The notes: generated by a model not told the origin, from the letters alone. A stretch of DNA of 64,000 bases from Bacteroides uniformis (GCF_025147485.1 NZ_CP102263.1:3857501-3921500); one strand, 5' to 3'. Positions 1-9,033 are shown, counted from the stretch's first letter. Program-made: numbers and translations.

Positions 1-1
1 A

Positions 2-415
2 GACCTCTCGCAGATGCGCCTATACACCAACGTATTCTATAAGCTCGGCATTGACTTTGCCGTGGTCAACAGCCTCGACAGCTACGACGAAATCTCCCTG
101 ACGGACGAGTTCAAGGTGATGACCCGCAACTATGAGCGCATCTACCGTCCGCAGGCCCTCGGCTTCAAGGATGCCCGTCCCGAAGAACTCTTCGGCGGCG
201 TATGCAAGGAAGATGCCGCCCGCATCTTCGACAATATCCTTACGGGGCATGCCACACCTGCACAAACGCAATGCGTCATTGTCAACGCCGCCTTTGCCAT
301 CCAGGTGATGGAGCCGCAGAAAGAGATTGAAGAGTGCATCGCCATCGCACGCGAATCATTGGATAGCGGACGGGCGCTGGCGACACTGAAAAAATTTATC
401 GAGATTAATAAATGA
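2..415 (+). CDS. trpD: Anthranilate phosphoribosyltransferase, C-terminal part (cut by window edge)
   Basis: The reading frame is open from base 2 and has no start in the window, so this is the 3' end of a gene that begins upstream; about 137 codons are visible. The product transfers a phosphoribosyl group from PRPP to anthranilate in tryptophan synthesis. Identification rests on the C-terminal sequence (the region around RPQALGFKDARPEELFGG and the helix with NAAFAIQVM, both typical of TrpD) and on trpC, trpF and trpA following in order. The stop lies 4 bp before the trpC start, which suggests translational coupling. The ATG at base 14 is internal. Confidence 0.9.
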   Translation, partial: DLSQMRLYTNVFYKLGIDFAVVNSLDSYDEISLTDEFKVMTRNYERIYRPQALGFKDARPEELFGGVCKEDAARIFDNILTGHATPAQTQCVIVNAAFAIQVMEPQKEIEECIAIARESLDSGRALATLKKFIEINK

Positions 416-419
416 AGCA

Positions 420-1247
420 ATGAAAGATATACTGTCCGAAATCATCGCCCATAAGCAAACAGAAATTGAACTGCAAAAGCAGACCGTCTCTCTGGAACAG
501 TTGCAGGAGCAGGCCGGAGTCATCATCCGGGAGAATGCGGCCCACCGCCGCAGCATGAAGCAGGCCCTTGCCGCTTCTTCTACAGGAATCATCTCCGAGT
601 TCAAACGCCGTTCACCCTCTAAAGGCTGGATAAACGAGGCTGCCCAAGCAGAGGAAATACCCGCCTCCTACGAAGCCGCCGGCGCCGCCGCCCTCTCCAT
701 CCTGACGGATGAGAAGTTCTTCGGCGGTACGCTGCGCGACATCCGCACGGCCCGTCCGCTGGTCCACATCCCCATCCTGCGCAAAGACTTCATCATCGAC
801 GAGTACCAGCTTCTGCAAGCCTGCATCGTAGGTGCCGACGCCGTACTGCTCATTGCCGCCTGCCTCAGTCCGGAGCAGTGCAGCACCCTCACCGCCCAAG
901 CCCACGAACTCGGGCTGGAGGTATTGCTCGAAATCCACAGCCCTTCGGAACTCTCCTATATAAATAAGGAGGTCGACATGGTGGGTGTCAACAACCGCAA
1001 CCTCGGCTCCTTCGTCACCGATGTAGAAAACTCCTTCCGGATAGCCCGGCAACTGCGCGAAGCCACCCACGGACCGGCATCCCCGCTCCTTGTCTCCGAA
1101 AGCGGCATCTCCGACCCCGAAACCATCTGCCGCCTGCGTGCCGCCGGCTTCCGCGGTTTCCTCATCGGCGAAACCTTCATGAAAACAGCCAATCCGGGCG
1201 AAACCCTGAAAGAGTTCATCCAAGACAGTCTCTTAATTAATAATTGA
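420..1247 (+). CDS. trpC: Indole-3-glycerol phosphate synthase
   Basis: This 275-residue cytoplasmic enzyme closes the ring of carboxyphenylamino-deoxyribulose phosphate to give indole-3-glycerol phosphate. The TIM-barrel signatures are present in order: EFKRRSPSKG at residues 60-69, LRKDFIIDEYQ in the middle (catalytic Lys), GVNNRNL, and SESGI near the C-terminus. The length is normal for the family. It starts 4 bp after trpD and is followed by a 124-bp repeat-rich gap before trpF, so the genes are probably co-transcribed. It is monofunctional, since TrpF is a separate gene here. Confidence 0.97.
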   Translation: MKDILSEIIAHKQTEIELQKQTVSLEQLQEQAGVIIRENAAHRRSMKQALAASSTGIISEFKRRSPSKGWINEAAQAEEIPASYEAAGAAALSILTDEKFFGGTLRDIRTARPLVHIPILRKDFIIDEYQLLQACIVGADAVLLIAACLSPEQCSTLTAQAHELGLEVLLEIHSPSELSYINKEVDMVGVNNRNLGSFVTDVENSFRIARQLREATHGPASPLLVSESGISDPETICRLRAAGFRGFLIGETFMKTANPGETLKEFIQDSLLINN

Positions 1248-1371
1248 AAGCTGAAAGTTGATAATTGTAAATACAAAAGTCTCTCATACAGCGTTACATC
1301 GCGCAGCCAAATTGTAAATCGTAAATTGTAAATCGTAAATTGTAAATCGTAAATTGTAAATCGTAAATAAA
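1248..1371 (+). repeat. Intergenic repeat element with four tandem 14-bp units (trpC-trpF)
   Basis: The gap holds a core GCGCAGCCAAAT at 1301-1312, followed by four perfect tandem copies of a 14-bp unit (AAATTGTAAATCGT) at 1309-1364. The last copy ends 7 bp before the trpF start codon, so the array occupies the position of the ribosome binding site. It belongs to the hairpin and word-repeat family seen at many other gaps in this window. Confidence 0.9.
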
Positions 1372-1995
1372 ATGTCTCCTCTCATCAAAGTATGCGGAAT
1401 GACCGAAGCAGAAAACATCCGCAATGTAGAACTGCAAGGTGTAGATATGATTGGTTTTATCTTCTACCCCAAATCTCCCCGTTGTCTGTGCCAGATGCCC
1501 GGGTATCTGCCAGCCTGCGCCAAGCGCGTCGGCGTCTTTGTCAACGAAAGTAAGGAAAACATCCTGATGTATACCGACCGTTTCAGCCTGGACTACATCC
1601 AGCTGCATGGCAATGAAGCTCCCGAATACTGCCGTTCCCTGCGCAATGCAGGCCTGCACCTCATCAAGGCTTTCTCTATCTTGCTGCCCAAGGACCTGCT
1701 TGCCGTATCTGCCTACAATGGTCTGTGCGACTACTACCTCTTCGACACCAAGACCCCGCAGTACGGCGGTTCCGGCAACCAGTTCGACTGGAACCTCCTG
1801 CACCGCTACAACGGTCCCACCCCGTTCCTGCTCAGCGGTGGCATCAACCCCTACAGCGTAAAAGCCCTCCGGGAGTTCCGCCATCCCTATTTCGCAGGTA
1901 TCGACATCAACAGCCGCTTCGAGACGGCACCGGGAATAAAGGATGTGGAACGCATCTCAAACTTCCTGAAAGAACTCAAGGGAGGTACGATTTGA
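1372..1995 (+). CDS. trpF: Phosphoribosylanthranilate isomerase
   Basis: This 207-residue TIM-barrel enzyme carries out the Amadori rearrangement of phosphoribosylanthranilate, the step before TrpC. Visible signatures are KVCGM near residue 7 (catalytic Cys), IQLHGNE, DTKTPQYGGSG (catalytic Asp and phosphate loop) and LLSGGI near the C-terminus. The start is the first ATG after the 14-bp tandem array. It lies in the trp operon between trpC and trpA, separated from each by a repeat element. Confidence 0.96.
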   Translation: MSPLIKVCGMTEAENIRNVELQGVDMIGFIFYPKSPRCLCQMPGYLPACAKRVGVFVNESKENILMYTDRFSLDYIQLHGNEAPEYCRSLRNAGLHLIKAFSILLPKDLLAVSAYNGLCDYYLFDTKTPQYGGSGNQFDWNLLHRYNGPTPFLLSGGINPYSVKALREFRHPYFAGIDINSRFETAPGIKDVERISNFLKELKGGTI

Positions 1996-2163
1996 CGATT
2001 TACTATTTACTATTTGGCTGCGCAATATACGCCACATGGCAAATTGTACATTGTACATGGTAAATAGTAAATAGTAAATTGTCAAATAGTAAATAGTACC
2101 ATGCAGCGTTATTGCGCAGCCAAATAGTAAATAGTAAATTGTAAAATAGTAAATAAAAATAGT
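1996..2163 (+). repeat. Intergenic inverted repeat with 30-bp arms (trpF-trpA)
   Basis: Perfect inverted arms of 30 bp lie at 1998-2027 and 2110-2139. Each arm contains the core GCGCAGCCAAAT (2114-2125, and its complement at 2012-2023) and copies of the word AAATAGT. The interior (about 2040-2100) holds further AAATAGT and TTGTACA words. A transcript through it could form a long hairpin between trpF and trpA. Confidence 0.92.
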
Positions 2164-2943
2164 ATGTTGAACCGCATTAACCAACTTTTCCAGGACAGCC
2201 CCAAGAATCTGCTGTCCATTTACTTTTGTGCAGGCTGTCCCACCCTCGACGGTACAGCCGACGTTATCCGTGCCCTCGAAAAAAACGGAGTCAGCATGAT
2301 TGAAATCGGAATTCCGTTCAGTGACCCCATGGCCGACGGCATTGTCATCCAGAATGCCGCCACCCGCGCCCTGCATAACGGCATGTCCCTCCGTCTGCTT
2401 TTCGAACAATTGCGCGACATCCGTCGCGATGTCCGCATCCCGCTTGTCCTTATGGGATACCTCAATCCCATCATGCAGTTCGGCTTCGAAGCCTTCTGCC
2501 AGAAGTGCGTGGAATGCGGCATCGATGGCGTCATCATTCCCGACCTCCCTTTCCGCGATTACGAAGAGAGTTACAAAGCCATCGCCTCGAAGTATGACAT
2601 CCGTGTCATCATGCTCATTACCCCCGAAACCAGCGAAGCCCGCGTCCGCGAAATAGACGCCCACACCGACGGCTTCATCTATCTGGTGTCCAGTGCCGCT
2701 ACCACCGGTGCCCAGAAAGACTTCGACACCCGGAAGCAAGCCTACTTCAAGAAGATAGAGGATATGAACCTGCGCAATCCACGCATGGTAGGCTTCGGCA
2801 TCAGCAACAAGCAGACATTCGATGCCGCTTGCGCCCACTCATCCGGTGCCATCATCGGCAGCCGCTTCGTCACGCTGCTCAACGAGAAGGAAGGAGATGC
2901 GGAAAAGGCTATCAGGCAGTTGAAGGAAGATTTGAAACAGTGA
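2164..2943 (+). CDS. trpA: Tryptophan synthase alpha subunit
   Basis: The 259-residue alpha chain cleaves indole-3-glycerol phosphate to indole and glyceraldehyde-3-phosphate and channels indole to TrpB, which is probably encoded upstream of the window. Family signatures are IEIGIPFSDPMADG (catalytic Glu at about residue 46), IIPDLPFRDYEE (catalytic Asp), FIYLVSSAATTG and VGFGISN (phosphate binding). It is the last gene of the operon and is followed by a strong hairpin terminator. Confidence 0.97.
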   Translation: MLNRINQLFQDSPKNLLSIYFCAGCPTLDGTADVIRALEKNGVSMIEIGIPFSDPMADGIVIQNAATRALHNGMSLRLLFEQLRDIRRDVRIPLVLMGYLNPIMQFGFEAFCQKCVECGIDGVIIPDLPFRDYEESYKAIASKYDIRVIMLITPETSEARVREIDAHTDGFIYLVSSAATTGAQKDFDTRKQAYFKKIEDMNLRNPRMVGFGISNKQTFDAACAHSSGAIIGSRFVTLLNEKEGDAEKAIRQLKEDLKQ

Positions 2944-2984
2944 GCTTATTCAAATTTCATACAATATATTTTTCGCAATGAAAT

Positions 2985-3025
2985 AATAAAAGAGACAAAA
3001 TCTGCAAAGACTTGTCTCTTTTATT
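2985..3025 (+). terminator. Terminator of the trp operon
   Basis: Perfect 13-bp inverted arms (2985-2997 and 3013-3025) enclose a 15-nt loop, and the right arm ends in a T-rich stretch. It lies 41 bp after the trpA stop. Confidence 0.85.
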
Positions 3026-3047
3026 TTCTCCCCATCTCATATTTCAC

Positions 3048-3055
3048 TATCTTTG
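3048..3055 (+). promoter_or_regulatory. Promoter -7 box of the asparaginase gene
   Basis: TATCTTTG matches the Bacteroidales -7 consensus TAnnTTTG. Transcription would start about 7 bp downstream. This places the open GTG at 3055 inside the promoter, so the translation start must be the ATG at 3085. Confidence 0.75.
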
Positions 3056-3084
3056 TGCCCGAAAAAAGCTCTAATACGAATATC

Positions 3085-4125
3085 ATGAAAGTCGATTGCC
3101 CTTCCGTACTATTGATTTACACTGGCGGAACTATCGGAATGATAGAAAATCCCGAGACCGGTGCGCTTGAGAACTTCAACTTCGACCAACTGCTACAGCA
3201 TGTTCCCGAACTGAAGCGCTTCAACTACCGCATCTCTTCCTATCAGTTCGACCCACCGATCGACTCTTCCGACATGGAGCCTTCCCTCTGGGCAAAGATT
3301 GTAAAAATCATCAACTACAACTACGACAATTTCGACGGCTTCGTCATCCTGCACGGTACCGATACGATGGCCTATACAGCCTCCGCCCTCAGTTTCATGC
3401 TCGAGAACCTTTCCAAGCCGGTCATCCTCACCGGTTCCCAGCTTCCCATCGGCACCCTGCGCACCGACGGGAAAGAGAACCTCATCACCGCCATTGAAAT
3501 AGCCGCCGCCAAGCATCCGGACGGTACTCCTATCGTCCCCGAAGTGTGCATCTTCTTCGAGAACGAGCTGATGCGGGGCAACCGTACCACCAAAATCAAT
3601 GCCGAGAATTTCAATGCTTTCCGCTCCTTCAACTATCCCGCACTGGCAAAGGCAGGCATCCATATCCGTTATAACGAGCACCTCATCCACCGTCCCGACC
3701 CGTCACGCCCCATGAAGCCGCACTACCTTTTCGACACCAATGTCGTAGTGCTCACCCTCTTTCCCGGCATCCAGGAAAGCATCATCAACTCCGTGCTTCA
3801 TGTTCCCGGCCTGAAAGCTGTTGTCCTCAAGACCTTCGGTTCCGGCAATGCCCCCCAGAAAGAATGGTTCATCCGCCAGCTGAAAGAAGCCAGCGAACGT
3901 GGCATTGTCATCGTCAACATCACCCAATGCCAAAGTGGCGCCGTCGAGATGGGACGTTACGAAACCGGTCTGCAACTTCTCCAGGCAGGTGTCATCAGCG
4001 GCTATGACAGTACCCCCGAATGTGCCGTCACCAAACTCATGTTCCTCCTGGGGCATGGACTGGACCAAGCCGAAATCCGCCACCGCATGAATTCCGACCT
4101 GGCAGGAGAAATCACCAAGATTTAG
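3085..4125 (+). CDS. ansA: L-asparaginase, type I
   Basis: This 346-residue enzyme hydrolyses asparagine to aspartate and ammonia. The two catalytic threonine motifs are visible: LLIYTGGTIGMI near the N-terminus and ILHGTDTMAYTASALS about 90 residues later. There is no signal peptide from the ATG at 3085, so it is probably the cytoplasmic type I form. The frame extends up to a GTG at 3055, but that codon overlaps the -7 promoter box. The gene stands alone between the trp terminator and cluster A. Confidence 0.93.
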   Translation: MKVDCPSVLLIYTGGTIGMIENPETGALENFNFDQLLQHVPELKRFNYRISSYQFDPPIDSSDMEPSLWAKIVKIINYNYDNFDGFVILHGTDTMAYTASALSFMLENLSKPVILTGSQLPIGTLRTDGKENLITAIEIAAAKHPDGTPIVPEVCIFFENELMRGNRTTKINAENFNAFRSFNYPALAKAGIHIRYNEHLIHRPDPSRPMKPHYLFDTNVVVLTLFPGIQESIINSVLHVPGLKAVVLKTFGSGNAPQKEWFIRQLKEASERGIVIVNITQCQSGAVEMGRYETGLQLLQAGVISGYDSTPECAVTKLMFLLGHGLDQAEIRHRMNSDLAGEITKI

Positions 4126-4207
4126 TAAAGCGGCAATACAGAGGGCATTTAGTAATATTGATAATTTTCAAGACAAACTTGCATTATCTATCCATGCAAA
4201 ATCGTTA

Positions 4208-4231
4208 AAAAGCGTTAACCAACACGCTTTT
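4208..4231 (+). terminator. Probable terminator after asparaginase
   Basis: An 8-bp stem (AAAAGCGT at 4208-4215 and ACGCTTTT at 4224-4231) with an 8-nt loop and a T-containing right arm lies about 80 bp after the stop. Confidence 0.5.
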
Positions 4232-4269
4232 ATCCCCCATTAATAAAGCTTATTAGTTTAAATAAACGT

Positions 4270-4277
4270 ACTTTTGC
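4270..4277 (+). promoter_or_regulatory. Promoter -7 box of exopolysaccharide cluster A
   Basis: TACTTTTG matches TAnnTTTG, 28 bp before the LruC lipoprotein start. No good -33 TTTG is present. All genes from 4306 to 17211 follow with gaps of 0-25 bp and no other clear promoter, so this is the likely operon promoter. Confidence 0.65.
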
Positions 4278-4305
4278 TTACAATCAAGCAAAACAAATGT
4301 AAAAT

Positions 4306-6588
4306 ATGGGAGAAAATACCCTATACAAACGCTTTCTGCCGCTTGTTATTCTTACAGTAGGCATACTGCTGCAGGGTTGTAAAGACGATGTTTTTAACCC
4401 CGAAAAAGTGAAAGCAGCCTATCAAGACAGGTTTCCGGTCAAGAACATAGATCCGGCTATGGATTGGAAAATGACTCAGCAGGTCCGGGTCAATGTTTCT
4501 GTATCCGAAGATACCGGCATCGACTATACCATACGTATTTACGACAAGAACCCCTTAATCAGCCGGTCATCTGCCAAACTGCTGACAGAAGGCACCGCCA
4601 ATAATACAACAGTATTTACTACCGTCATGGACTGCCCTTCTGTGCTGACGAGCGCTTTTGTGTGCCGCACCGATGCACACAGCCGCAACATAGTAAAATA
4701 CGTATCCATCCAAAACGGTCAGCTCCATGCCGCTTTCGGCAGTTCCCCCACAACTACACGTGCCGCATGGACACGCAGTGTCAGCATCGAGACCTATTCA
4801 CCGGAAAAGTCTGAGGCAGAAATCACCGCAATGCTATCAAGTGCCGAAGAAATAAGGCCGAATACCGATTTTCAAAACGGAAAAGCCTACAAAATCTCCA
4901 AAGACAATATATATAGGAATAAAATCAGCAAGGACGGCATGGGAAGTGACAATCCGGCCATCATCATCATTGAAGGCAGCTGGGAACCCAATGGAAACAA
5001 CATGACCGTTGAACGAGGCTTCGAATTCTATGTGATTGACGGAGGGGAAATCGTGATACCGGACGAGCACACCTTCACTTTAGTGCAATCCAGCCGGTTT
5101 ATCGTCTACGCGGGTGGAACCATCAAAGGGAACGACATCGAATTGACCAATGCATCCGGAGGCAGCTACAACTACAATGCCGGCACTATGGAAATAGATG
5201 ATTTCCATGTCAGCCAGGGAGGAGCATTCTATAATTGCGGTACTGTGCGTGTCGATGAAATGAATTTCGACAGCGGATGCAAATTCATCAACCAGGGCAA
5301 AGCCTATATCGGGAAAACCGACAGCAACATCACTATAGACAACGGATGCTATCTATATGCGGAAGAATTTGTAGGCACACTGAACATGGGAGACACCTCT
5401 TCTGCAGAGATAGAGGATTTCGGGGACCATAGCAACAATTACAACACCCAAATCACGATGGGTGACAACTCCATGATAACCGTACTTGATGAAGCAGAAT
5501 TGTCACAAGCACAATTTATGGGTCCAAACAATGAATATGCACTGGTAAAAATCAATAAAATTGAAGATATAGGAAATTTCTCCAGCCAGGGAAACATTCA
5601 TTATGAAGTGAAAGAAATTGACGATGATATCACCGAGGATATCTGGTGGGAAGCCAAATTCCTTGATGCCATCAAGAACACCGAAGGAACCATATCCAAA
5701 TGGGGAGAATCCCCCATCACCATTCCTGCCGGAGACTGTACGGGCGAAGGCAATACTCCGGACGAGTCCGGCTCAGAAACCCCTACAGACCCGGTCTCCT
5801 ATACGTACGTATTCGAAGACAACTTCCCGTTGGTAGGCGACTATGACTTCAACGACGTGGTCTTGGACGTGAAGACCTACTATCACCGCGAGAAAAAGAC
5901 GAACCACATCAAGCGCATACAGCTCGACGTGACCCTTGCTGCAGCAGGAGCAAGCAAGCCGTTGGGCGTAGGGCTCCGGATTACCGGAATCAATAAATCC
6001 GATATCCGGGAAGTCAAGACCGGAGGCGACGATTCGCGTTTCCAGGAGTCATTCAACAGCTCGTACAACAAATTCAGGTACAATAACGTTACTTATATGG
6101 AAGATTCCGATCCGAGTGTCGTAATCCCCATTGCAGGCGAAGTACACAATGTATTTGGAGTCGAACCGGGTGAGATGGTAAACACCGGCATTGGAGTAAC
6201 CGCCAAAGAGTATACTTATGAAGTCATTATTGAACTGACAGACCAAACTCGGACAGAGCCCCTATTCTCAAAAGACAATCTGGACTTCTTCATCTGTTAT
6301 CAATATAAAAGCATGGAACAACGCATGGAAGTTCATCTTTACGAATTTTGGGGATATGGCGCCACTGCCGCCGGAACCATACAGCAAGAGAATCTTGACT
6401 TAGCGGGCAACAACACGTGGGCAATCTGCGTGCCGTATGGCTTCCGCTATCCCAAGGAAACCATCAATGTTTCACGTACTGACATCCCCGAAGCAAGCGC
6501 ATATCCGGAATTCATCTATTGGGCCCAAGACAGAACCCAGTATACGGAATGGTACGAACACCCGGTAGAAGAAAATGTATATAGATAA
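4306..6588 (+). CDS. LruC-domain (DUF4842) surface lipoprotein
   Basis: This 760-residue lipoprotein begins with a signal peptide ending in a lipobox (LLQGC, Cys25), so it is exported and lipidated. Residues of about 230-420 contain short Gly/Asn-rich strands of regular length that suggest a beta-solenoid. The C-terminal part from about residue 500 (YVFEDNFPLVGDYDFNDVV onward) is the LruC/DUF4842 domain found in many Bacteroidales surface proteins, whose biochemical role is not established. It is the first gene after the cluster A promoter and lies 25 bp before the receiver gene, so it may work at the cell surface with the exported glycan; this is inference. Confidence 0.8.
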   Translation: MGENTLYKRFLPLVILTVGILLQGCKDDVFNPEKVKAAYQDRFPVKNIDPAMDWKMTQQVRVNVSVSEDTGIDYTIRIYDKNPLISRSSAKLLTEGTANNTTVFTTVMDCPSVLTSAFVCRTDAHSRNIVKYVSIQNGQLHAAFGSSPTTTRAAWTRSVSIETYSPEKSEAEITAMLSSAEEIRPNTDFQNGKAYKISKDNIYRNKISKDGMGSDNPAIIIIEGSWEPNGNNMTVERGFEFYVIDGGEIVIPDEHTFTLVQSSRFIVYAGGTIKGNDIELTNASGGSYNYNAGTMEIDDFHVSQGGAFYNCGTVRVDEMNFDSGCKFINQGKAYIGKTDSNITIDNGCYLYAEEFVGTLNMGDTSSAEIEDFGDHSNNYNTQITMGDNSMITVLDEAELSQAQFMGPNNEYALVKINKIEDIGNFSSQGNIHYEVKEIDDDITEDIWWEAKFLDAIKNTEGTISKWGESPITIPAGDCTGEGNTPDESGSETPTDPVSYTYVFEDNFPLVGDYDFNDVVLDVKTYYHREKKTNHIKRIQLDVTLAAAGASKPLGVGLRITGINKSDIREVKTGGDDSRFQESFNSSYNKFRYNNVTYMEDSDPSVVIPIAGEVHNVFGVEPGEMVNTGIGVTAKEYTYEVIIELTDQTRTEPLFSKDNLDFFICYQYKSMEQRMEVHLYEFWGYGATAAGTIQQENLDLAGNNTWAICVPYGFRYPKETINVSRTDIPEASAYPEFIYWAQDRTQYTEWYEHPVEENVYR

Positions 6589-6613
6589 ATATAGCAAACA
6601 ATTATCATAAACA

Positions 6614-6973
6614 ATGAAACAAATATTATTTGTAGATGACAAACCTGCCATAGGCAAGGTACTCTCGGTCTATTTAGGGAAAGAGAATGAGCTGGTTTAT
6701 TTCGAAGATCCCGTCAGGGCCATAGAATGGCTGAATGAGGGGAACGAACCCGCTCTCATCATTTCGGACATACGCATGCCCAAGATGACCGGCAGTGAAT
6801 TCCTGGCATATCTGAAAAGCAATTCACTTTTCAAGGACATTCCGGTTGTGATGCTTTCCAGTGAAGAAAGTACCACCGAGCGCATCAACCTGCTCGAAGC
6901 CGGGGCCGAGGATTTCATACTGAAACCTTTCAATCCTATGGAGCTGAAGGCCCGCATCAAGAAATTTCTCTAA
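6614..6973 (+). CDS. Single-domain response regulator (CheY-like)
   Basis: This 119-residue protein is only a receiver domain. All key residues are present: acidic pair Asp8-Asp9, phospho-acceptor Asp52 in SDIRMP, Ser82/Ser83 in VMLSSEES and Lys104 in LKPF. It has no output domain, so it must act by protein contact. It is 12 bp upstream of a sugar transferase that carries a receiver-like N-terminal domain, which makes that enzyme a plausible partner. No histidine kinase is encoded in the window. Confidence 0.9.
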   Translation: MKQILFVDDKPAIGKVLSVYLGKENELVYFEDPVRAIEWLNEGNEPALIISDIRMPKMTGSEFLAYLKSNSLFKDIPVVMLSSEESTTERINLLEAGAEDFILKPFNPMELKARIKKFL

Positions 6974-6985
6974 ACAACAAAATCA

Positions 6986-8158
6986 ATGGATATGTTATAT
7001 TATATCTACATAGGTAGCAACCGCGTCACCATCGACCACTTGAGCAAAATTACGGGAGGCATGTTCATGGCTGTTTCATCCTGCAACAAAGCGGCGAAAG
7101 TCATCGACGGTATCCGCGAACGGTACAACACATCCATTCTTTACGAAGAAAGTACCCCTCAAAAGGACAGCCAGAACATCACTTTCCTGCACAAGCGCTT
7201 CCCCCGTGTCTACATCATCCTCATCACCGAAGGACTGCAGAAGGAACACCGCAAGCTCTATCTGCAGGCAGGTGTCAACAACACCCTTTCCCCCATGGCC
7301 AGCGAAGAGAGCCTCCTGCAAATGGTAAAATTCCTCCGGTTGCGCAAGGAGCACAAACTGCAGGAATTCAGCCAGTCACACCGTAAGATATTCAACACCT
7401 TCCACCTGCCTGTGTGGAAGCGCATATTCGACATCCTCTTTGCCGTTGCCGTACTGATTGTGCTGTCTCCCATACTCATCGCGACAGCCATAGCCATCCG
7501 CGTGGAAAGCAAGGGAAGAGTGATTTACAAGTCCCAGCGTGTGGGCAGCAACTACCAGATATTCAACTTCCTGAAGTTCCGCTCCATGTACACCAATGCC
7601 GACAAGCGCCTGAAAGAGCTGAACGCCCTCAACCAATATAAGATAGAGGAAGAGCTTACGGACGAGCAGCCCGATATCCGCTTCGACGACCTGACCGGCA
7701 CTTCTGAAGAAGAGGCTACCCTGCTGATTTCGGACGATTTTGTCATCTCTGAAGAAGATTTCCTCAAAAAGAAGGCCCAAGAAAAACAGAATACGTTCGT
7801 CAAGATAGAGAACGATCCCCGTGTCACCCGCGTAGGCCGTTTCATCCGCAAGTACAGCATTGACGAACTGCCGCAGCTGTTCAACGTCCTCAAAGGAGAC
7901 ATGAGCATCGTGGGCAACCGCCCGCTCCCCCTCTACGAGGCCGAGCTGCTGACCAGCGACGCATATATCGAGCGCTTCATGGCCCCCGCCGGACTGACGG
8001 GACTGTGGCAAGTGGAGAAACGAGGCGGCGCCGGGAAGATGTCGGCCGAAGAGCGCAAGCAACTGGACATTAAGTACGCCCAAGAATTCTCATTCTGGCT
8101 GGACATGAAGATACTGTGCAAGACGCTGACGGCGTTTGTGCAAAAAGAGAATGTATAA
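6986..8158 (+). CDS. Polyprenyl-phosphate sugar transferase with N-terminal pseudo-receiver domain
   Basis: The C-terminal part (about 140-390) is a bacterial sugar transferase that loads the first sugar-1-phosphate onto undecaprenyl phosphate at the inner membrane. It shows a membrane anchor ([16 protein letters not shown]), KFRSMY, and the block [21 protein letters not shown]. An acidic insert of about 60 residues separates the last two. The first 130 residues look like a receiver fold (AGVNN...SP near the end) but lack the expected phospho-acceptor Asp (YEES in its place) and the conserved Lys (SPM instead of KP). It would initiate glycan synthesis for cluster A. Confidence 0.85.
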   Translation: MDMLYYIYIGSNRVTIDHLSKITGGMFMAVSSCNKAAKVIDGIRERYNTSILYEESTPQKDSQNITFLHKRFPRVYIILITEGLQKEHRKLYLQAGVNNTLSPMASEESLLQMVKFLRLRKEHKLQEFSQSHRKIFNTFHLPVWKRIFDILFAVAVLIVLSPILIATAIAIRVESKGRVIYKSQRVGSNYQIFNFLKFRSMYTNADKRLKELNALNQYKIEEELTDEQPDIRFDDLTGTSEEEATLLISDDFVISEEDFLKKKAQEKQNTFVKIENDPRVTRVGRFIRKYSIDELPQLFNVLKGDMSIVGNRPLPLYEAELLTSDAYIERFMAPAGLTGLWQVEKRGGAGKMSAEERKQLDIKYAQEFSFWLDMKILCKTLTAFVQKENV

Positions 8159-8176
8159 AAAGATAATAGGAATTAT

Positions 8177-9025
8177 ATGGTTTTAGAGATGATAAAAAGA
8201 TATATCAAGTCCATCATTTACAGTGTAATCCTTTTAGGATTGTTGGGGGTACCTTTGTCTGTGGCTGCGCAGCAGGAGTTGACACGGGAGGAGCGCATCA
8301 AGATATTGGAGCAACTCAAGATGGAGGATAAAAAAATAGAAGTCAACACATTGGGTTTAATCAGTCCGAAGACATCAATAGATATTGAGAAATTAGAATT
8401 GCCCCCTCTATCTGTCTTTCTTGATGCAGTGACAGAGAATGCGTCAGTAAAAAGAGCCCAATCCCAAGTAGAGCAACTCAAGAACCAATATCGCCTGGAA
8501 AAGCGGAACTGGTGGAACTACTTCAGACTGAACGGTAACTATTCTTACGGACGCTACAATATTATAGGCAATGCCAGTGACGAGTTCACCCCTATGTACC
8601 AGACAACCATGTCGAGTGCCCAGCACAACTTCAATGTCGGGGCCAGCTTCGGCATCACCTTAGGAGACTTGTTCAACCGACCACTGAAACTGAAAGACTA
8701 CCGCTATCAGATAGAACAATTGCAATATATGCAAGAAGATGTCATGGAAGAACGGAGACTAAAGGTATTGGAAGCCTACAATGCAGTTACCGAACAATTA
8801 GCCACTATAAAAGCCAAAGCAGAAACGGCCGCCTTGTATAACGCACAGATGAAAATTTCAGAAAACAACTTCATACAAGGAGCCATTGATATCATTGCAC
8901 TTTCTTTGGAACGTGCACGCCGCACCGGTGCCGTGACTAATTATGAGCAAAGCCGCGTAGCTTTACACAATTCAATCGTATTGTTAGAGATGCTGACTAA
9001 TGTTAAAGTTATAACAGACAAGTAA
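8177..9025 (+). CDS. Short TolC-family outer-membrane protein
   Basis: This 282-residue protein has a signal peptide (LLGLLGVPLSVAAQQ) and coiled-coil stretches with one TolC/OEP-type repeat (QVEQLKNQY... and the long helix with EERRLKVLEAYNAV). Full TolC proteins have about 430-480 residues and two such repeats, so this is roughly half length, yet the frame is intact. It sits between the initiating transferase and the chain-length protein, which suggests an outer-membrane export role. No Wza-type (SLBB/Poly_export) protein is encoded in cluster A. An alternative start is the ATG at 8189. Confidence 0.7.
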   Translation: MVLEMIKRYIKSIIYSVILLGLLGVPLSVAAQQELTREERIKILEQLKMEDKKIEVNTLGLISPKTSIDIEKLELPPLSVFLDAVTENASVKRAQSQVEQLKNQYRLEKRNWWNYFRLNGNYSYGRYNIIGNASDEFTPMYQTTMSSAQHNFNVGASFGITLGDLFNRPLKLKDYRYQIEQLQYMQEDVMEERRLKVLEAYNAVTEQLATIKAKAETAALYNAQMKISENNFIQGAIDIIALSLERARRTGAVTNYEQSRVALHNSIVLLEMLTNVKVITDK

Positions 9026-9033
9026 AACTAATT

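Noticed and set aside
3055-3084. Upstream GTG start for the asparaginase
   Set aside because: It overlaps the -7 box TATCTTTG, so it would not be transcribed. The ATG at 3085 fits homologs.
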